From the NCBI GenBank assembly GCA_023417785.1, contig JAEZEH010000078.1:1-31149 (forward strand): DNA of 31,149 nucleotides, read 5' to 3'. How positions within the stretch are numbered: the first letter of the stretch is position 1; every line of letters starts with the position of its first letter. The notes under the pieces are model-generated. The model searched no databases and was not told where the DNA came from. It saw only the letters and a program-made list of their open reading frames with translations. Made by a program: the position numbers and the translations under genes. The DNA is from Bacteroidota bacterium. Its GTDB lineage: Bacteria; Bacteroidota; Bacteroidia; Cytophagales; Cyclobacteriaceae. Of this stretch, positions 1-7,702 are shown piece by piece.

Positions 1-43
1 CGGCCTTTCTCCCTAAATGATTGATCTTCTTACCGTGTCTCAT
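1..43 (-). CDS. rplQ: 50S ribosomal protein L17, N-terminal fragment (cut by window edge)
   Basis: Only the first 14 codons are inside the window. They read MRHGKKINHLGRKA, the highly conserved start of bacterial L17, a protein that binds 23S rRNA near the exit of the large subunit. The ATG lies 3 bases after the rpoA stop, so it is the last gene of the alpha-operon part, as in most bacteria. The remainder is beyond position 1. Confidence 0.93.
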   Translation of the reverse strand, partial: MRHGKKINHLGRKA

Positions 44-46
44 GAT

Positions 47-1036
47 TTAGTCTTCCTCAAGTTTATATTTCGCCAGATCCATACCGAAGGTAAGGTTCTT
101 TTCAGCTACCAGTTGTTCGAGTTCAGCCAGTGATTTCTTTCCGAAGTTTCTGAACTTCATCATGTCCGAGATTTCAAGCTGTACCAGGTCGCCCAGTGTT
201 TTCACATCTGCTGCTTTGAGACAGTTGTAAGCACGAACAGACAGGTCGAGGTCATGAAGCGGAGTCTTAAGAAGTTTCCGCATGTGCAGCATCTCCTCGT
301 CAACCTGCTCAACTTCCGCATCCTTGCCGGTTTCCAGTTCCATCGACTTATCGGAGAACAGGGCAAAGTGTTTGATCAGGATATATGCAGCACCTTCCAG
401 CGCCTTTTCAGGATGGATTGAACCGTCGGTTTCGATATCGATAACCAGCTTTTCGTAGTCAGTCTTTTGCTCAACACGGGTGTTTTCAACACTATACTTC
501 ACATTCTTAATGGGTGTGAAGATGGCGTCAATCGGAATAAATCCGAACACCTGCTCATTGGGCTTGTTTTCTTCTGCAGGCAGGTATCCTCTACCTTTTT
601 CGATGGTCAGCTCGATTTCGAACTGAGCGGTCTCGTCAAGGTTACAGATCACGTGCTCAGGATTCAGGATTTCAAAAGCAGATGTGAATTTGGCAACATC
701 GCCAGCCTTGAATTGCTTTTGTTTCTTGATGTTGACCGTGATCTTATTATCGAACGTATCAGCAACTTTCTTAAAACGGACCATCTTCAGGTTGAGGATG
801 ATTTCCGCTACGTCTTCTACAACACCTTCGATAGTAGAGAACTCATGCAGAATGCCAGGGATCTTGATCCCGGTGATGGCATATCCTTCGAGTGAGGACA
901 GGAGGATCCGTCTCAGCGCGTTGCCGATGGTAACTCCATATCCTTTTTCCAGAGGTTTGAAGGTAAACAGACCGTGGAAATCATCGGCCTTTTCCATTAC
1001 CACCTTCTCCGGCATTTGAAATGCTAATATTGACAT
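47..1036 (-). CDS. rpoA: DNA-directed RNA polymerase subunit alpha
   Basis: The 329-residue protein has the normal length and two-domain plan of RpoA. The N-terminal domain (about residues 1-230) contains the conserved dimerisation and assembly segment GNALRRILLSS. An acidic linker of about 25 residues follows. The C-terminal domain (about 255-329) has the helix-hairpin-helix region LSVRAYNCLK and FRNFGKKSL that contacts UP elements and activators. It assembles beta and beta' into core polymerase. The gene sits between rpsD and rplQ with 23 and 3 bp gaps, the classical alpha-operon order. Confidence 0.98.
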   Translation of the reverse strand: MSILAFQMPEKVVMEKADDFHGLFTFKPLEKGYGVTIGNALRRILLSSLEGYAITGIKIPGILHEFSTIEGVVEDVAEIILNLKMVRFKKVADTFDNKITVNIKKQKQFKAGDVAKFTSAFEILNPEHVICNLDETAQFEIELTIEKGRGYLPAEENKPNEQVFGFIPIDAIFTPIKNVKYSVENTRVEQKTDYEKLVIDIETDGSIHPEKALEGAAYILIKHFALFSDKSMELETGKDAEVEQVDEEMLHMRKLLKTPLHDLDLSVRAYNCLKAADVKTLGDLVQLEISDMMKFRNFGKKSLAELEQLVAEKNLTFGMDLAKYKLEED

Positions 1037-1059
1037 AGTTTGTAGATTAACGTATAAAA

Positions 1060-1665
1060 TTACTTAGAGTACAATTCCACAATCAACTGTTCGTTGATGT
1101 TCTCCGGAATATCTTCGCGAGGGGGCACGTTGATCATTTTACCCACCATTTCGTTGTTGTCCCACTCTAACCAATTGTACTTCTTGGAGCCCTGAAGCGA
1201 CAGCGAATTCGTCACCACCTCAAGGGATTTTGAACGCTCACGAACCCCAACAAGATCGCCAGGCTTCAACGTGAACGAGGGGATGTTAACAACGTCTCCA
1301 TTCACCAGAATATGCTTATGCAACACAAGTTGACGCGCAGCCCTGCGGGTAGGAGCAATACCAAGTCGGTAAACCGTATTGTCCAAACGCGCTTCAAGAA
1401 GCTGAAGAAGTTTTTCACCAGTCACACCGGCTTTACGGGTTGCTTCGTCGAACAACTTTGCGAACTGCCTCTCAAGCAATCCATAGATATATTTCGCCTT
1501 CTGCTTTTCCGCAAGCTGTACAGCATATTCAGACTGCTTGCGCTTTTTTCCCCGTCCATGCATGCCGGGCGCATAGTTCTTCTTTTGCAGAGCCTTGTTG
1601 TCGCCAAGGATCGGCTCGTTAAATCTTCTTGAAATTCTGGCTTTCGGACCTGTATATCTTGCCAT
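1060..1665 (-). CDS. rpsD: 30S ribosomal protein S4 (zinc-free form)
   Basis: The 201-residue protein starts MARYTGPKARISRRF and carries an S4 RNA-binding domain at about residues 90-150 (ARLDNTVYRLGIAPTRRAAR). It is a primary 16S rRNA binder that nucleates the 30S body. In E. coli S4 represses the alpha operon by binding its mRNA; no such site was recognised here. There are no cysteines in the N-terminal region where zinc-binding S4 forms have four, so this is a C-minus form. It is separated from rpsK by an unusual 78 bp gap that holds heptad repeats. Confidence 0.98.
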   Translation of the reverse strand: MARYTGPKARISRRFNEPILGDNKALQKKNYAPGMHGRGKKRKQSEYAVQLAEKQKAKYIYGLLERQFAKLFDEATRKAGVTGEKLLQLLEARLDNTVYRLGIAPTRRAARQLVLHKHILVNGDVVNIPSFTLKPGDLVGVRERSKSLEVVTNSLSLQGSKKYNWLEWDNNEMVGKMINVPPREDIPENINEQLIVELYSK

Positions 1666-1675
1666 TGCTAATTTT

Positions 1676-1703
1676 ATTTCAAATTTCAGATTTCAGATTT
1701 CAG
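1676..1703. repeat. Short tandem heptad repeat (ATTTCAG), four units
   Basis: Four consecutive 7-bp units lie head to tail: one ATTTCAA followed by three ATTTCAG, with a partial ATT after them. They fill much of the 78 bp gap between rpsK and rpsD in an otherwise compact operon. The same unit recurs in the other large ribosomal gap (near 7689). No gene or promoter core was seen in the gap. Confidence 0.85.
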
Positions 1704-1743
1704 ATTATTGACATCCAGTACCTGAAACGTTAAACTGTTTATT

Positions 1744-2142
1744 TTATACTCTTCTCTTTTTCGGAGGTCGGCAGCCGTTGTGCGGCAGCGGAGTCACGTC
1801 GCGAATCGCGGTAACTTCGATACCCGTGTTTTGTATTGTACGGATCGCTGATTCACGGCCGGCACCAGGCCCCTTTACGAACACTTCAACTTTGCGTAAG
1901 CCGAGTTCGAAAGCCTTGGAAGCACACTCCTGCGCAGCAGTCTGTGCCGCATAGGGTGTATTCTTCTTGGATCCTTTAAAACCCATTTTACCTGCAGAAG
2001 CCCAGGAAATCACCTGGCCTGTTGTATTAGTCATGGCGATGATAATGTTGTTGAAGGTCGCCCTTATATGGGCCTGACCAACAGCTTCAACATTCACCAC
2101 TCGCTTTTTTGCTTTGTCTTTTCTCTTGTCAGCAGTAGCCAT
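1744..2142 (-). CDS. rpsK: 30S ribosomal protein S11
   Basis: The 132-residue protein has the S11 hallmarks AHIRATFNNIIIAMTN, GFKGSKKNTPYAAQ and the C-terminal VTPLPHNGCRPPKKRRV. S11 lies on the 30S platform and shapes the mRNA path near the E site. The basic N-terminal tail (about residues 1-17, rich in K and R) is typical of Bacteroidota S11. It is 19 bp downstream of rpsM, in the conserved rpsM-rpsK-rpsD order. Confidence 0.98.
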   Translation of the reverse strand: MATADKRKDKAKKRVVNVEAVGQAHIRATFNNIIIAMTNTTGQVISWASAGKMGFKGSKKNTPYAAQTAAQECASKAFELGLRKVEVFVKGPGAGRESAIRTIQNTGIEVTAIRDVTPLPHNGCRPPKKRRV

Positions 2143-2161
2143 TAATTGAGAAGTTTATGTA

Positions 2162-2542
2162 TTATCCTTTTGTTGCTTTCTTCTTGTTCGCTACAGTCTT
2201 ACGCTTACCTTTCCGCGTACGGGCATTGTTCTTCGTGGTCTGGCCACGCACAGGAAGACCCTTGCGATGACGGAGGCCTCTGTAGCATCCTATATCCATC
2301 AGACGCTTAATGCTCAACTGGATCTCAGATTTAAGCACACCTTCGATCCTGAACTTTTCAGCGATAATGGCACGAACAGCATTCGACTCATCGTCGTTCC
2401 ATTCTTTAACCTTCTTATCCCAGCTGATACCAGCTTCGGAAAGAATGCTCTGTGCTCTGCGACGGCCTATACCGAAGATATAGGTCAGGCTTATTTCGCC
2501 TCTCTTATTGTCAGGAATATCTACACCTGCTATACGTGCCAT
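2162..2542 (-). CDS. rpsM: 30S ribosomal protein S13
   Basis: The 126-residue protein starts MARIAGVDIPDNKRGEISL and contains the helix-two-turn-helix region and the conserved CYRGLRHRKGLPVRGQ. A lysine- and arginine-rich tail at about 108-126 reaches toward the P-site tRNA. S13 is in the 30S head and forms intersubunit bridges with L5. Its start follows the rpmJ stop by 2 bases, which suggests translational coupling. Confidence 0.98.
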   Translation of the reverse strand: MARIAGVDIPDNKRGEISLTYIFGIGRRRAQSILSEAGISWDKKVKEWNDDESNAVRAIIAEKFRIEGVLKSEIQLSIKRLMDIGCYRGLRHRKGLPVRGQTTKNNARTRKGKRKTVANKKKATKG

Positions 2543-2544
2543 AA

Positions 2545-2661
2545 TTAACCTTGTCTTTGTTTATACCTGGGATTCTTTTTGTTAATCACATATAGTTTGC
2601 CCTTGCGGCGAATGATCTTACAATCCGCGCTGCGCTTCTTTATGGATGCTTTAACTTTCAT
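2545..2661 (-). CDS. rpmJ: 50S ribosomal protein L36, zinc-free form
   Basis: This 38-codon gene lies between infA and rpsM and reads MKVKASIKKRSADCKI at the start and KKNPRYKQRQG at the end, the invariant L36 frame. Zinc-binding L36 has Cys11, Cys14, Cys27 and His33. Here these are Ser11, Cys14, Asn27 and Tyr33, so the zinc site is lost. L36 is the smallest large-subunit protein and braces 23S rRNA below the L7/L12 stalk. Spacing is 2 bp to rpsM and 18 bp from infA. Confidence 0.95.
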   Translation of the reverse strand: MKVKASIKKRSADCKIIRRKGKLYVINKKNPRYKQRQG

Positions 2662-2679
2662 TTCTATATTGTTCTGCTT

Positions 2680-2898
2680 CTACTTGTATCTGAAAACAAT
2701 CCTGCCTTTTGTCAAATCATAAGGAGACATCTCAAGTCTAACCTTATCTCCCGGTAAAATCCGGATGTAATTCATCCGCATCTTTCCCGATATGTGGGCT
2801 AATACCTCGTGCCCGTTTTCCAGTTGTACCCGAAACATTGCATTCGACAATGCTTCTGTTATTGTACCATCTTGTTCAATTGACCTTTGTTTCGCCAC
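2680..2898 (-). CDS. infA: Translation initiation factor IF-1
   Basis: The 72-residue protein is a single OB-fold S1-like domain (VQLENGHEVLAHISGKMRMN, then LPGDKVRLEMSPYDLTKGRI), the full normal length of IF-1. It occupies the 30S A site during initiation. The start is GTG at 2898, because the conserved N-terminus MAKQRSIEQDGTI begins exactly there. The gene begins inside the last 40 bases of map, which is a longer overlap than elsewhere in this operon. Confidence 0.96.
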   Translation of the reverse strand: MAKQRSIEQDGTITEALSNAMFRVQLENGHEVLAHISGKMRMNYIRILPGDKVRLEMSPYDLTKGRIVFRYK

Positions 2899-3671
2899 TT
2901 ATACGTATAATTTTCTTCTATATACTGGTGCGTCGTCAATATCTCGGTTCTATCCTCGTGTACGGCGACGGTGTGCTCAAAATGCGCTGACGGCTTGCGG
3001 TCACTTGTTCTGATCGTCCATCCATCTCGTTCCTGCACTACCTTGCGTGTGCCTCCGTTGATCATCGGTTCGATCGCGAAAACCATTCCGGGCACCAGTT
3101 TCACACCTTTCCCCCGCTTTCCGTAATTCGGAACTTCGGGGTCTTCGTGAAGTTTTCGACCTACTCCGTGTCCTACCAGTTCTCTGACGACACCATATCC
3201 GAATCCTTCGACATAGCTTTGAATCGCAAAAGAAACATCTCCAACCCGGTTTCCTGCCTTTGCTTGTTCGATCCCTCTAAATAAAGAATCGTACGTGCGC
3301 TCGAGCAGCAGAAGGGTTTCGCCAGTCACACCCTCAAGTGGGTATGTGTAAGCCGAATCAGTATGAAACCCCTTGTAGTAGACTCCGCAGTCGACGGAGA
3401 TCACGTCTGTTTCTTTCAGCTCATACTTGCCGGGAAACCCGTGCACCACTACCTCGTTAACCGAGATACACAGTGAGGATGGGAACCCGTTGTAATTTTT
3501 AAACGACGGAGAACCACTATTGTCCCTTATGAACTCCTCGGCCACTTTGTCCAGATCCGAAGTCTTTACGCCAGGTTTGATAAGTCTGGCAACCTCTCCG
3601 TGTGCTTTGCCCAGAATCTGGGCTCCCTCACGGATGATGATAAGATCTTCTTCCGTTTTTAAGTGAACCAT
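2859..3671 (-). CDS. map: Type I methionine aminopeptidase
   Basis: The 270-residue pita-bread metalloprotease removes the initiator Met from nascent proteins. All expected residues are visible: His77 (substrate contact), metal ligands Asp94 and Asp105 (HTDSAYT), His168 (GHGVG), Glu201 (AIEPM) and Glu232 (FEHT). The type I form lacks the insertion of type II and the N-terminal zinc finger of eukaryotic forms. The C-terminus runs about 20 residues beyond the usual end and overlaps infA by 40 bp. The secY-map-infA order is common in many phyla and links protein export, N-terminal trimming and initiation genes. Confidence 0.97.
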   Translation of the reverse strand: MVHLKTEEDLIIIREGAQILGKAHGEVARLIKPGVKTSDLDKVAEEFIRDNSGSPSFKNYNGFPSSLCISVNEVVVHGFPGKYELKETDVISVDCGVYYKGFHTDSAYTYPLEGVTGETLLLLERTYDSLFRGIEQAKAGNRVGDVSFAIQSYVEGFGYGVVRELVGHGVGRKLHEDPEVPNYGKRGKGVKLVPGMVFAIEPMINGGTRKVVQERDGWTIRTSDRKPSAHFEHTVAVHEDRTEILTTHQYIEENYTYKWRNKGQLNKMVQ

Positions 3672-3679
3672 TTCAGCCT

Positions 3680-5005
3680 TTAAGCCGCAGCAATTTGAGA
3701 ACGTCCTTTTACTCTGCCGGATTTCATCATTCCTTCGTAGTGTCTCATCAGCAGGTAGCTTTCAATCTGTTGTAGAGTGTCCAACACGACACCTACAAGG
3801 ATCAGAAGCGAAGTACCACCGAAGAACTGTGCGAAGTTTTGTCCAACGCCCGCCTTCACGGCAAATGCCGGGAGAATCGCGATAGCTGCCAAAAACAATG
3901 CACCCGGCAAAGTAATTCTTGATAACACCGTATCAATAAATTCAGCGGTCGCCTTACCCGGCTTAACACCAGGAACAAAACCGCCATTTCTTTTCAGGTT
4001 ATCAGCAATGTCGTTTGAGTTGATTGTGATCGCCGTATAAAAGAACGTGAACACAAGAATCAATATCGCGAACAACACACTGTACTGCCATGAGAACGGA
4101 TCTGAAAAAGTCGACCCGATATAGGCACCCATTTCCGTGTCGCTGAACAAGCTTCCGAAAAACGTCGGAAGGAACATCAGTGCCTGGGCGAAGATGATCG
4201 GCATAACACCGGCAGAGTTCAGTTTGAGCGGAATAAAGTCGCGTTTGCCCCCGTATAGCTTATTCCCGACCATTTGCTTCGCATACTGGATCGGAATCCG
4301 TCTGGTTGCTTGTGTCAGGGCAATCACCGCTACAACGATCGCAAAAAGAACAAACAATTCGAGGATAAAGAAAATTGCATATGAGGGGAATTTTGCGTCA
4401 ATTTCAGCGAGAAGCGACATTGGCAGCCGTGATACGATACCGATCATAATCAGCATCGAAATCCCGTTCCCGATTCCTTTATCCGTGATGCGTTCGCCCA
4501 GCCACATACAGAACATTGTTCCTGCAATAATCAGAGCCAGCGAAGAAACGTACCACATCGGTCCGGGTGTAAGAATCCATTCCGGGTTGATAGTACCTTT
4601 CAAATAGCTATAGCCCTGGAACAGGGTTATTATGATTGTGAGTACGCGGGTGAATTGGTTTAATCTCTTTCGACCAGATTCTCCCTCCTTCTGCATTTTC
4701 TGGAAATACGGCACAGCAAACGACAGCAGCTGTACAATTATTGACGCAGAAATGTATGGCATGATACCTAATGCGAAAATGGACGCATTGTTGAACGCTC
4801 CACCGAGAAAGTTATTGATAAAACCGAGGATACCGTCCTGGTTCCTGGTCGGGTCAAGAAAATCCGGGTGCGTGGCGTTGATGCCAGGCAGTACGATAAA
4901 AGACCCTAGTCTGAAAATGATCAGATACCCAATGGTGTTGAGTATCCTGACCCTCAGGTCTTCAATCGAGAAAATGTTCTTTATGGTCTGAAAGAAACGC
5001 TTCAT
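3680..5005 (-). CDS. secY: Protein translocase channel subunit SecY
   Basis: The 441-residue integral membrane protein has the expected ten hydrophobic helices and conserved SecY segments: LGSFIVLPGI in TM1, the plug and TM2b region around FNNASIFALGIMPYISASIIVQ, the cytoplasmic loop GERITDKGIGNGISM, and the C-terminal loop FADNLK-like segment NDIADNLKRNGGFVPG. It forms the SecYEG channel. The ATG overlaps the rplO stop (TAATG, sharing base 5005), so the two are probably translationally coupled. map follows after 8 bp. Confidence 0.98.
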   Translation of the reverse strand: MKRFFQTIKNIFSIEDLRVRILNTIGYLIIFRLGSFIVLPGINATHPDFLDPTRNQDGILGFINNFLGGAFNNASIFALGIMPYISASIIVQLLSFAVPYFQKMQKEGESGRKRLNQFTRVLTIIITLFQGYSYLKGTINPEWILTPGPMWYVSSLALIIAGTMFCMWLGERITDKGIGNGISMLIMIGIVSRLPMSLLAEIDAKFPSYAIFFILELFVLFAIVVAVIALTQATRRIPIQYAKQMVGNKLYGGKRDFIPLKLNSAGVMPIIFAQALMFLPTFFGSLFSDTEMGAYIGSTFSDPFSWQYSVLFAILILVFTFFYTAITINSNDIADNLKRNGGFVPGVKPGKATAEFIDTVLSRITLPGALFLAAIAILPAFAVKAGVGQNFAQFFGGTSLLILVGVVLDTLQQIESYLLMRHYEGMMKSGRVKGRSQIAAA

Positions 5006-5451
5006 TATTTCACCGTTGTGGCCGTTCCACCTACTTTTTCAATCGCCTGTACCGCTGAAGCGCTGAATTTGTGAGCTTCAACATTGATCTTAGACTTCAA
5101 TTCGCCTCTGCCTAATACCTTTACCTTGTCATTCTTACTTACGATTCCATGTTCTACCAGGAACTGGAACGTAATCGAATCAGCGTTTGATTTTCCAGCA
5201 AGACCTTCGAGCAAGTCGAGGTTTACAGCTTTATAGTATTCTTTGTTGTTGTTCTTGAAACCAAACTTTGGCACACGGCGCTGTAAGGGCATTTGACCAC
5301 CCTCGAATCCAACTTTCTTGGAGTATCCGGATCTTGATTGCGCACCTTTATGACCACGGCCTGCAGTACTTCCGCCTGATCCCTGTCCACGTCCAAGTCT
5401 TTTATTTGTCTTTACAGAACCTTCAGCAGGTTTTAATGTATGCAGCTTCAT
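5005..5451 (-). CDS. rplO: 50S ribosomal protein L15
   Basis: The 148-residue protein starts MKLHTLKPAEGSVKTNKRLG and has the glycine-rich extended N-terminal arm GRGQGSGGSTAGRGHKGAQS, which threads into 23S rRNA, then a globular C-terminal domain (VLGRGELKSKINVEAHKFS). The normal length is about 145-150. Its stop overlaps the secY start and its start lies one base after the rpmD stop. Confidence 0.98.
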   Translation of the reverse strand: MKLHTLKPAEGSVKTNKRLGRGQGSGGSTAGRGHKGAQSRSGYSKKVGFEGGQMPLQRRVPKFGFKNNNKEYYKAVNLDLLEGLAGKSNADSITFQFLVEHGIVSKNDKVKVLGRGELKSKINVEAHKFSASAVQAIEKVGGTATTVK

Positions 5452-5452
5452 C

Positions 5453-5632
5453 TTAAACTTCTTTAACCGTAATCAAATGATTTACCTTCGCAATCATGCC
5501 GGCAATCTGCGGTGTGAGTTCCACTTCCACTGCCTTATTGATTCTGCCGAGACCTAGCGCCTGAATTGTCGCTTTTTGGGTTTTCGGCCGCTTGATAATG
5601 CTTCTTTTCTGGGTGATCTGTACTTTCGCCAT
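5453..5632 (-). CDS. rpmD: 50S ribosomal protein L30
   Basis: Reading the minus strand between rpsE and rplO gives a 59-residue protein that begins MAKVQITQKRSIIKRPKTQK and contains the L30 signature TIQALGLGRINKAVEV. Bacterial L30 is about 60 residues and binds near the 5S rRNA and helix 38 region. The stop (5453-5455) is one base before the rplO ATG (TAAGATG), and the start is 5 bases after the rpsE stop. Confidence 0.97.
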   Translation of the reverse strand: MAKVQITQKRSIIKRPKTQKATIQALGLGRINKAVEVELTPQIAGMIAKVNHLITVKEV

Positions 5633-5637
5633 GTCTT

Positions 5638-6156
5638 TTAGCCGTTAAATACTTTCGACAATCCAACTCCTCTGTTCTTTGCAATACTGAAAGCATCGCG
5701 CATACTGGTCAGGGCCTTAAAGGTTGCCTTCACCACGTTATGCGGGTTAGACGAGCCTTTGGATTTTGCCAATACGTTGTGTACTCCGGCACTTTCGAGC
5801 ACAGCGCGCATCGCACCGCCGGCAATTACACCCGTACCAGGAGAAGCCGGCTTGAGCAGAACGAATCCGCCACCGAATTTTCCGATGGACTCATGAGGGA
5901 CAGTTCCTTTGATGATCGGAACCTTCACAAGATGTTTCTTGGCGTCGTCGATGCCCTTGGTGATCGCGTCGGTAACTTCGTTGGCTTTTCCGAGACCGTA
6001 GCCCACTACTCCGTTACCATCTCCTACAACAACAATTGCTGCAAAGCTGAATCGGCGACCACCTTTCACCACTTTCGCTACGCGCTCAATGGCTACTACT
6101 CTTTCCTTAAGATCGATTTCGCTGGCTTTTACCGTGCTAATATTGCTTACTGACAT
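5638..6156 (-). CDS. rpsE: 30S ribosomal protein S5
   Basis: The 172-residue protein has an S5 double-stranded RNA-binding N-domain (ERVVAIERVAKVVKGGRRFS) and a C-terminal domain containing GKANEVTDAITKGIDDAKK and the loop PASPGTGVIAGGAMRAVLE. The KGGRRF loop is the site of spectinomycin-resistance changes in E. coli; it looks wild type. S5 helps decoding accuracy and forms the mRNA entry channel with S3 and S4. It sits 10 bp downstream of rplR. Confidence 0.98.
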   Translation of the reverse strand: MSVSNISTVKASEIDLKERVVAIERVAKVVKGGRRFSFAAIVVVGDGNGVVGYGLGKANEVTDAITKGIDDAKKHLVKVPIIKGTVPHESIGKFGGGFVLLKPASPGTGVIAGGAMRAVLESAGVHNVLAKSKGSSNPHNVVKATFKALTSMRDAFSIAKNRGVGLSKVFNG

Positions 6157-6166
6157 ATTTCAGTTC

Positions 6167-6517
6167 TTAGAATTTTAATCCACCTTCCCTGGCTCCATCA
6201 GCCAAAGCTTTAATATTTCCATGATACAGGTATCCGTTCCTGTCGAATACAATTTCAGTCACACCGGCTGCAGTCGCTTTCTCGGCGATCTTTTTTCCGA
6301 CGCCCTTGGAAGTCTCAATGTTCAATTTTGACTTTTCGCCAAGCTCAGTGGATGATGCCGCAGCTACTGTCTGGCCTTTCAGGTCATCGATCAGCTGTAC
6401 ATATATTCCCCGGTTACTCCGGAAAACCGTTAGCCTGGGCCGTTCTGTCGAGCCGGAAATCTTCTTGCGAACACCAGCTTTGATTCTTTCTCTTCTTTCT
6501 CTGTTTTTGCCTGCCAT
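6167..6517 (-). CDS. rplR: 50S ribosomal protein L18
   Basis: The 116-residue protein has the L18 pattern: a basic N-terminal tail (about residues 1-20), then RPRLTVFRSNRGIYVQLIDD, and the C-terminal FDRNGYLYHGNIKALADGAR. L18 binds 5S rRNA and docks it to the central protuberance together with L5. Length and position between rplF and rpsE are standard. It is 35 bp after rplF. Confidence 0.98.
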   Translation of the reverse strand: MAGKNRERRERIKAGVRKKISGSTERPRLTVFRSNRGIYVQLIDDLKGQTVAAASSTELGEKSKLNIETSKGVGKKIAEKATAAGVTEIVFDRNGYLYHGNIKALADGAREGGLKF

Positions 6518-6552
6518 AGTAATTGCTTTACCTATGAAGCTTTATGTTTAGT

Positions 6553-7104
6553 TTATTTAGCAGCAGCCTTACCAGCTTTTCTGCGTACGTACTCACCTGT
6601 GAAGCGAATACCTTTTCCTTTGTAAGGTTCAATCTTGCGAAGCGACTTGATCTTTGCCGCAACCTGTCCGATCAGTTGCTTATCAATTCCTTCCAGAATG
6701 ATCGTCGGATTCTGACCTTTTTCCTGCATTGCCTGTACCTTGATTTCAGAAGGCACTGCAAGGAAAATGTTATGTGAATAGCCGAGGCTCAGTTCAAGAA
6801 TGTTGGATTGAGCGTTAGCTTTATAACCGACCCCGACGAGTTCCAACTGATGTCTGAATCCTTTAGAAACTCCCTCCACCATATTGGCGATCAGTGAACG
6901 GTACAACCCGTGCATTGCTTTATGTCTTTTCTGCTCGGTAGGACGTTCCACGAGCAACTCGCCGTTCTCCTGCTTGATTGAAAAATCAGGCTCTATTTCC
7001 TGATGCAATTCCCCCTTCGGGCCTTTAACGGAAACCTTGGTCTTGTTTACGTTTATCGTTACTCCGGAAGGGACTGTTATTACTTTTTTACCTATACGTG
7101 ACAT
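6553..7104 (-). CDS. rplF: 50S ribosomal protein L6
   Basis: The 183-residue protein contains the two tandem L6 folds (about residues 1-80 and 85-175). Conserved segments are MSRIGKKVITVPSGV, VKGPKGEL and the C-terminal GKGIRFTGEYVRRKAGKAA. L6 lies near the sarcin-ricin loop, close to the elongation-factor site. It is 15 bp downstream of rpsH, so it belongs to the transcript from the internal promoter at 7573-7602. Confidence 0.98.
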   Translation of the reverse strand: MSRIGKKVITVPSGVTINVNKTKVSVKGPKGELHQEIEPDFSIKQENGELLVERPTEQKRHKAMHGLYRSLIANMVEGVSKGFRHQLELVGVGYKANAQSNILELSLGYSHNIFLAVPSEIKVQAMQEKGQNPTIILEGIDKQLIGQVAAKIKSLRKIEPYKGKGIRFTGEYVRRKAGKAAAK

Positions 7105-7119
7105 GGCGTTGACTCTTTA

Positions 7120-7518
7120 TTAATACACGTAACATAAAACCTCACCACCTACATTCAGAGAACGGGCTTCCTTGTCGGTAATCACACCCTTCGATGTTGA
7201 AAGGATGGCTACGCCAAGACCGTTAAGCACACGCGGCATTTTTGAAGTATCCACGTACTGTCGCAAGCCCGGTGAACTGATTCGTTCAAGCTTTGTAATC
7301 GCGGACTCCCTGGTTTCGGGATTGTACTTCAGGGCTATTTTTATAAGGCCCTGATGGTTAGTTGTTTCCTCGAACTTGTAGTTCAGGATATAACCCTTGT
7401 CAAAAAGAACCTTGGTAATTTCTTTCTTGAGGTTAGAAGCCGGAATTTCTACCACACGGTGATTGGCTTTGATAGCATTCCGTAGCCGGGTTAAATAATC
7501 TGCTATAGGATCAGTCAT
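7120..7518 (-). CDS. rpsH: 30S ribosomal protein S8
   Basis: The 132-residue protein starts MTDPIADYLTRLRNAIKANH and ends GGEVLCYVY, with the C-terminal rRNA-binding segment ISSPGLRQYV and STSKGVITDKEAR. S8 is a primary 16S rRNA binder in the 30S body and in E. coli represses the spc operon by binding its own mRNA. Here it is the first gene after a 231 bp gap with its own promoter and a leader hairpin, so an S8-controlled site in that leader is possible but not shown. Confidence 0.98.
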   Translation of the reverse strand: MTDPIADYLTRLRNAIKANHRVVEIPASNLKKEITKVLFDKGYILNYKFEETTNHQGLIKIALKYNPETRESAITKLERISSPGLRQYVDTSKMPRVLNGLGVAILSTSKGVITDKEARSLNVGGEVLCYVY

Positions 7519-7546
7519 TTTTCTTCGTCCTTTATATTAAAAAGCA

Positions 7547-7571
7547 AGCCCGCGTTTTAAAAAACCGGGCT
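7547..7571 (-). promoter_or_regulatory. Hairpin at the 5' end of the rpsH leader (possible attenuator)
   Basis: Read on the minus strand, AGCCCG and CGGGCT form a perfect 6-bp GC-rich stem around a 13-base AT-rich loop. The stem can extend by two more pairs (GC with GC) past a one-base bulge. It is followed within three bases by a run of five T. It starts about 2-6 bases downstream of the promoter core, so it would sit at the extreme 5' end of the transcript. It could stabilise the mRNA, terminate early, or do neither. Confidence 0.5.
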
Positions 7572-7572
7572 G

Positions 7573-7602
7573 CAAAGATACGTAACATTTTTTGTTAATC
7601 AA
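7573..7602 (-). promoter_or_regulatory. Bacteroidota-type promoter for rpsH (TTG-N19-TATCTTTG)
   Basis: On the minus strand TTG (7602-7600) is followed by exactly 19 bases and then TATCTTTG (7580-7573), matching the Bacteroidota housekeeping-sigma consensus TTG-N17/20-TAnnTTTG. The sequence continues CAGCCC, much like the rplC and rpsL promoters in this window. It divides the ribosomal cluster into an S10/early-spc unit and an rpsH-rplQ unit. Confidence 0.85.
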
Positions 7603-7688
7603 ACTGTTATCGGGTTTCGGATCACTTCCATCTTGAAGTTTCTAGCCGACCTGGATACTCAGCAACCTATGTAAATTCCTAATTCTAA

Positions 7689-7702
7689 ATTTCAAATTTC
7701 AA
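7689..7702. repeat. Heptad repeat (ATTTCAA x2), related to the one at 1676
   Basis: Two tandem ATTTCAA units lie in the rpsN-rpsH gap, followed at 7733-7749 by degenerate units of the same kind in the opposite orientation (CTGAAAT, then CCGAAAC). The rest of the gap (7603-7749) holds no recognisable gene. The same heptad fills the rpsK-rpsD gap. Confidence 0.6.

Noticed and set aside
467..895. Plus-strand open frame of 142 codons inside rpoA
   Set aside because: Antisense shadow of RpoA; no start signal or family match.
4137..4607. Plus-strand open frame of 156 codons inside secY
   Set aside because: It is antisense to a well-conserved gene and has no family features.
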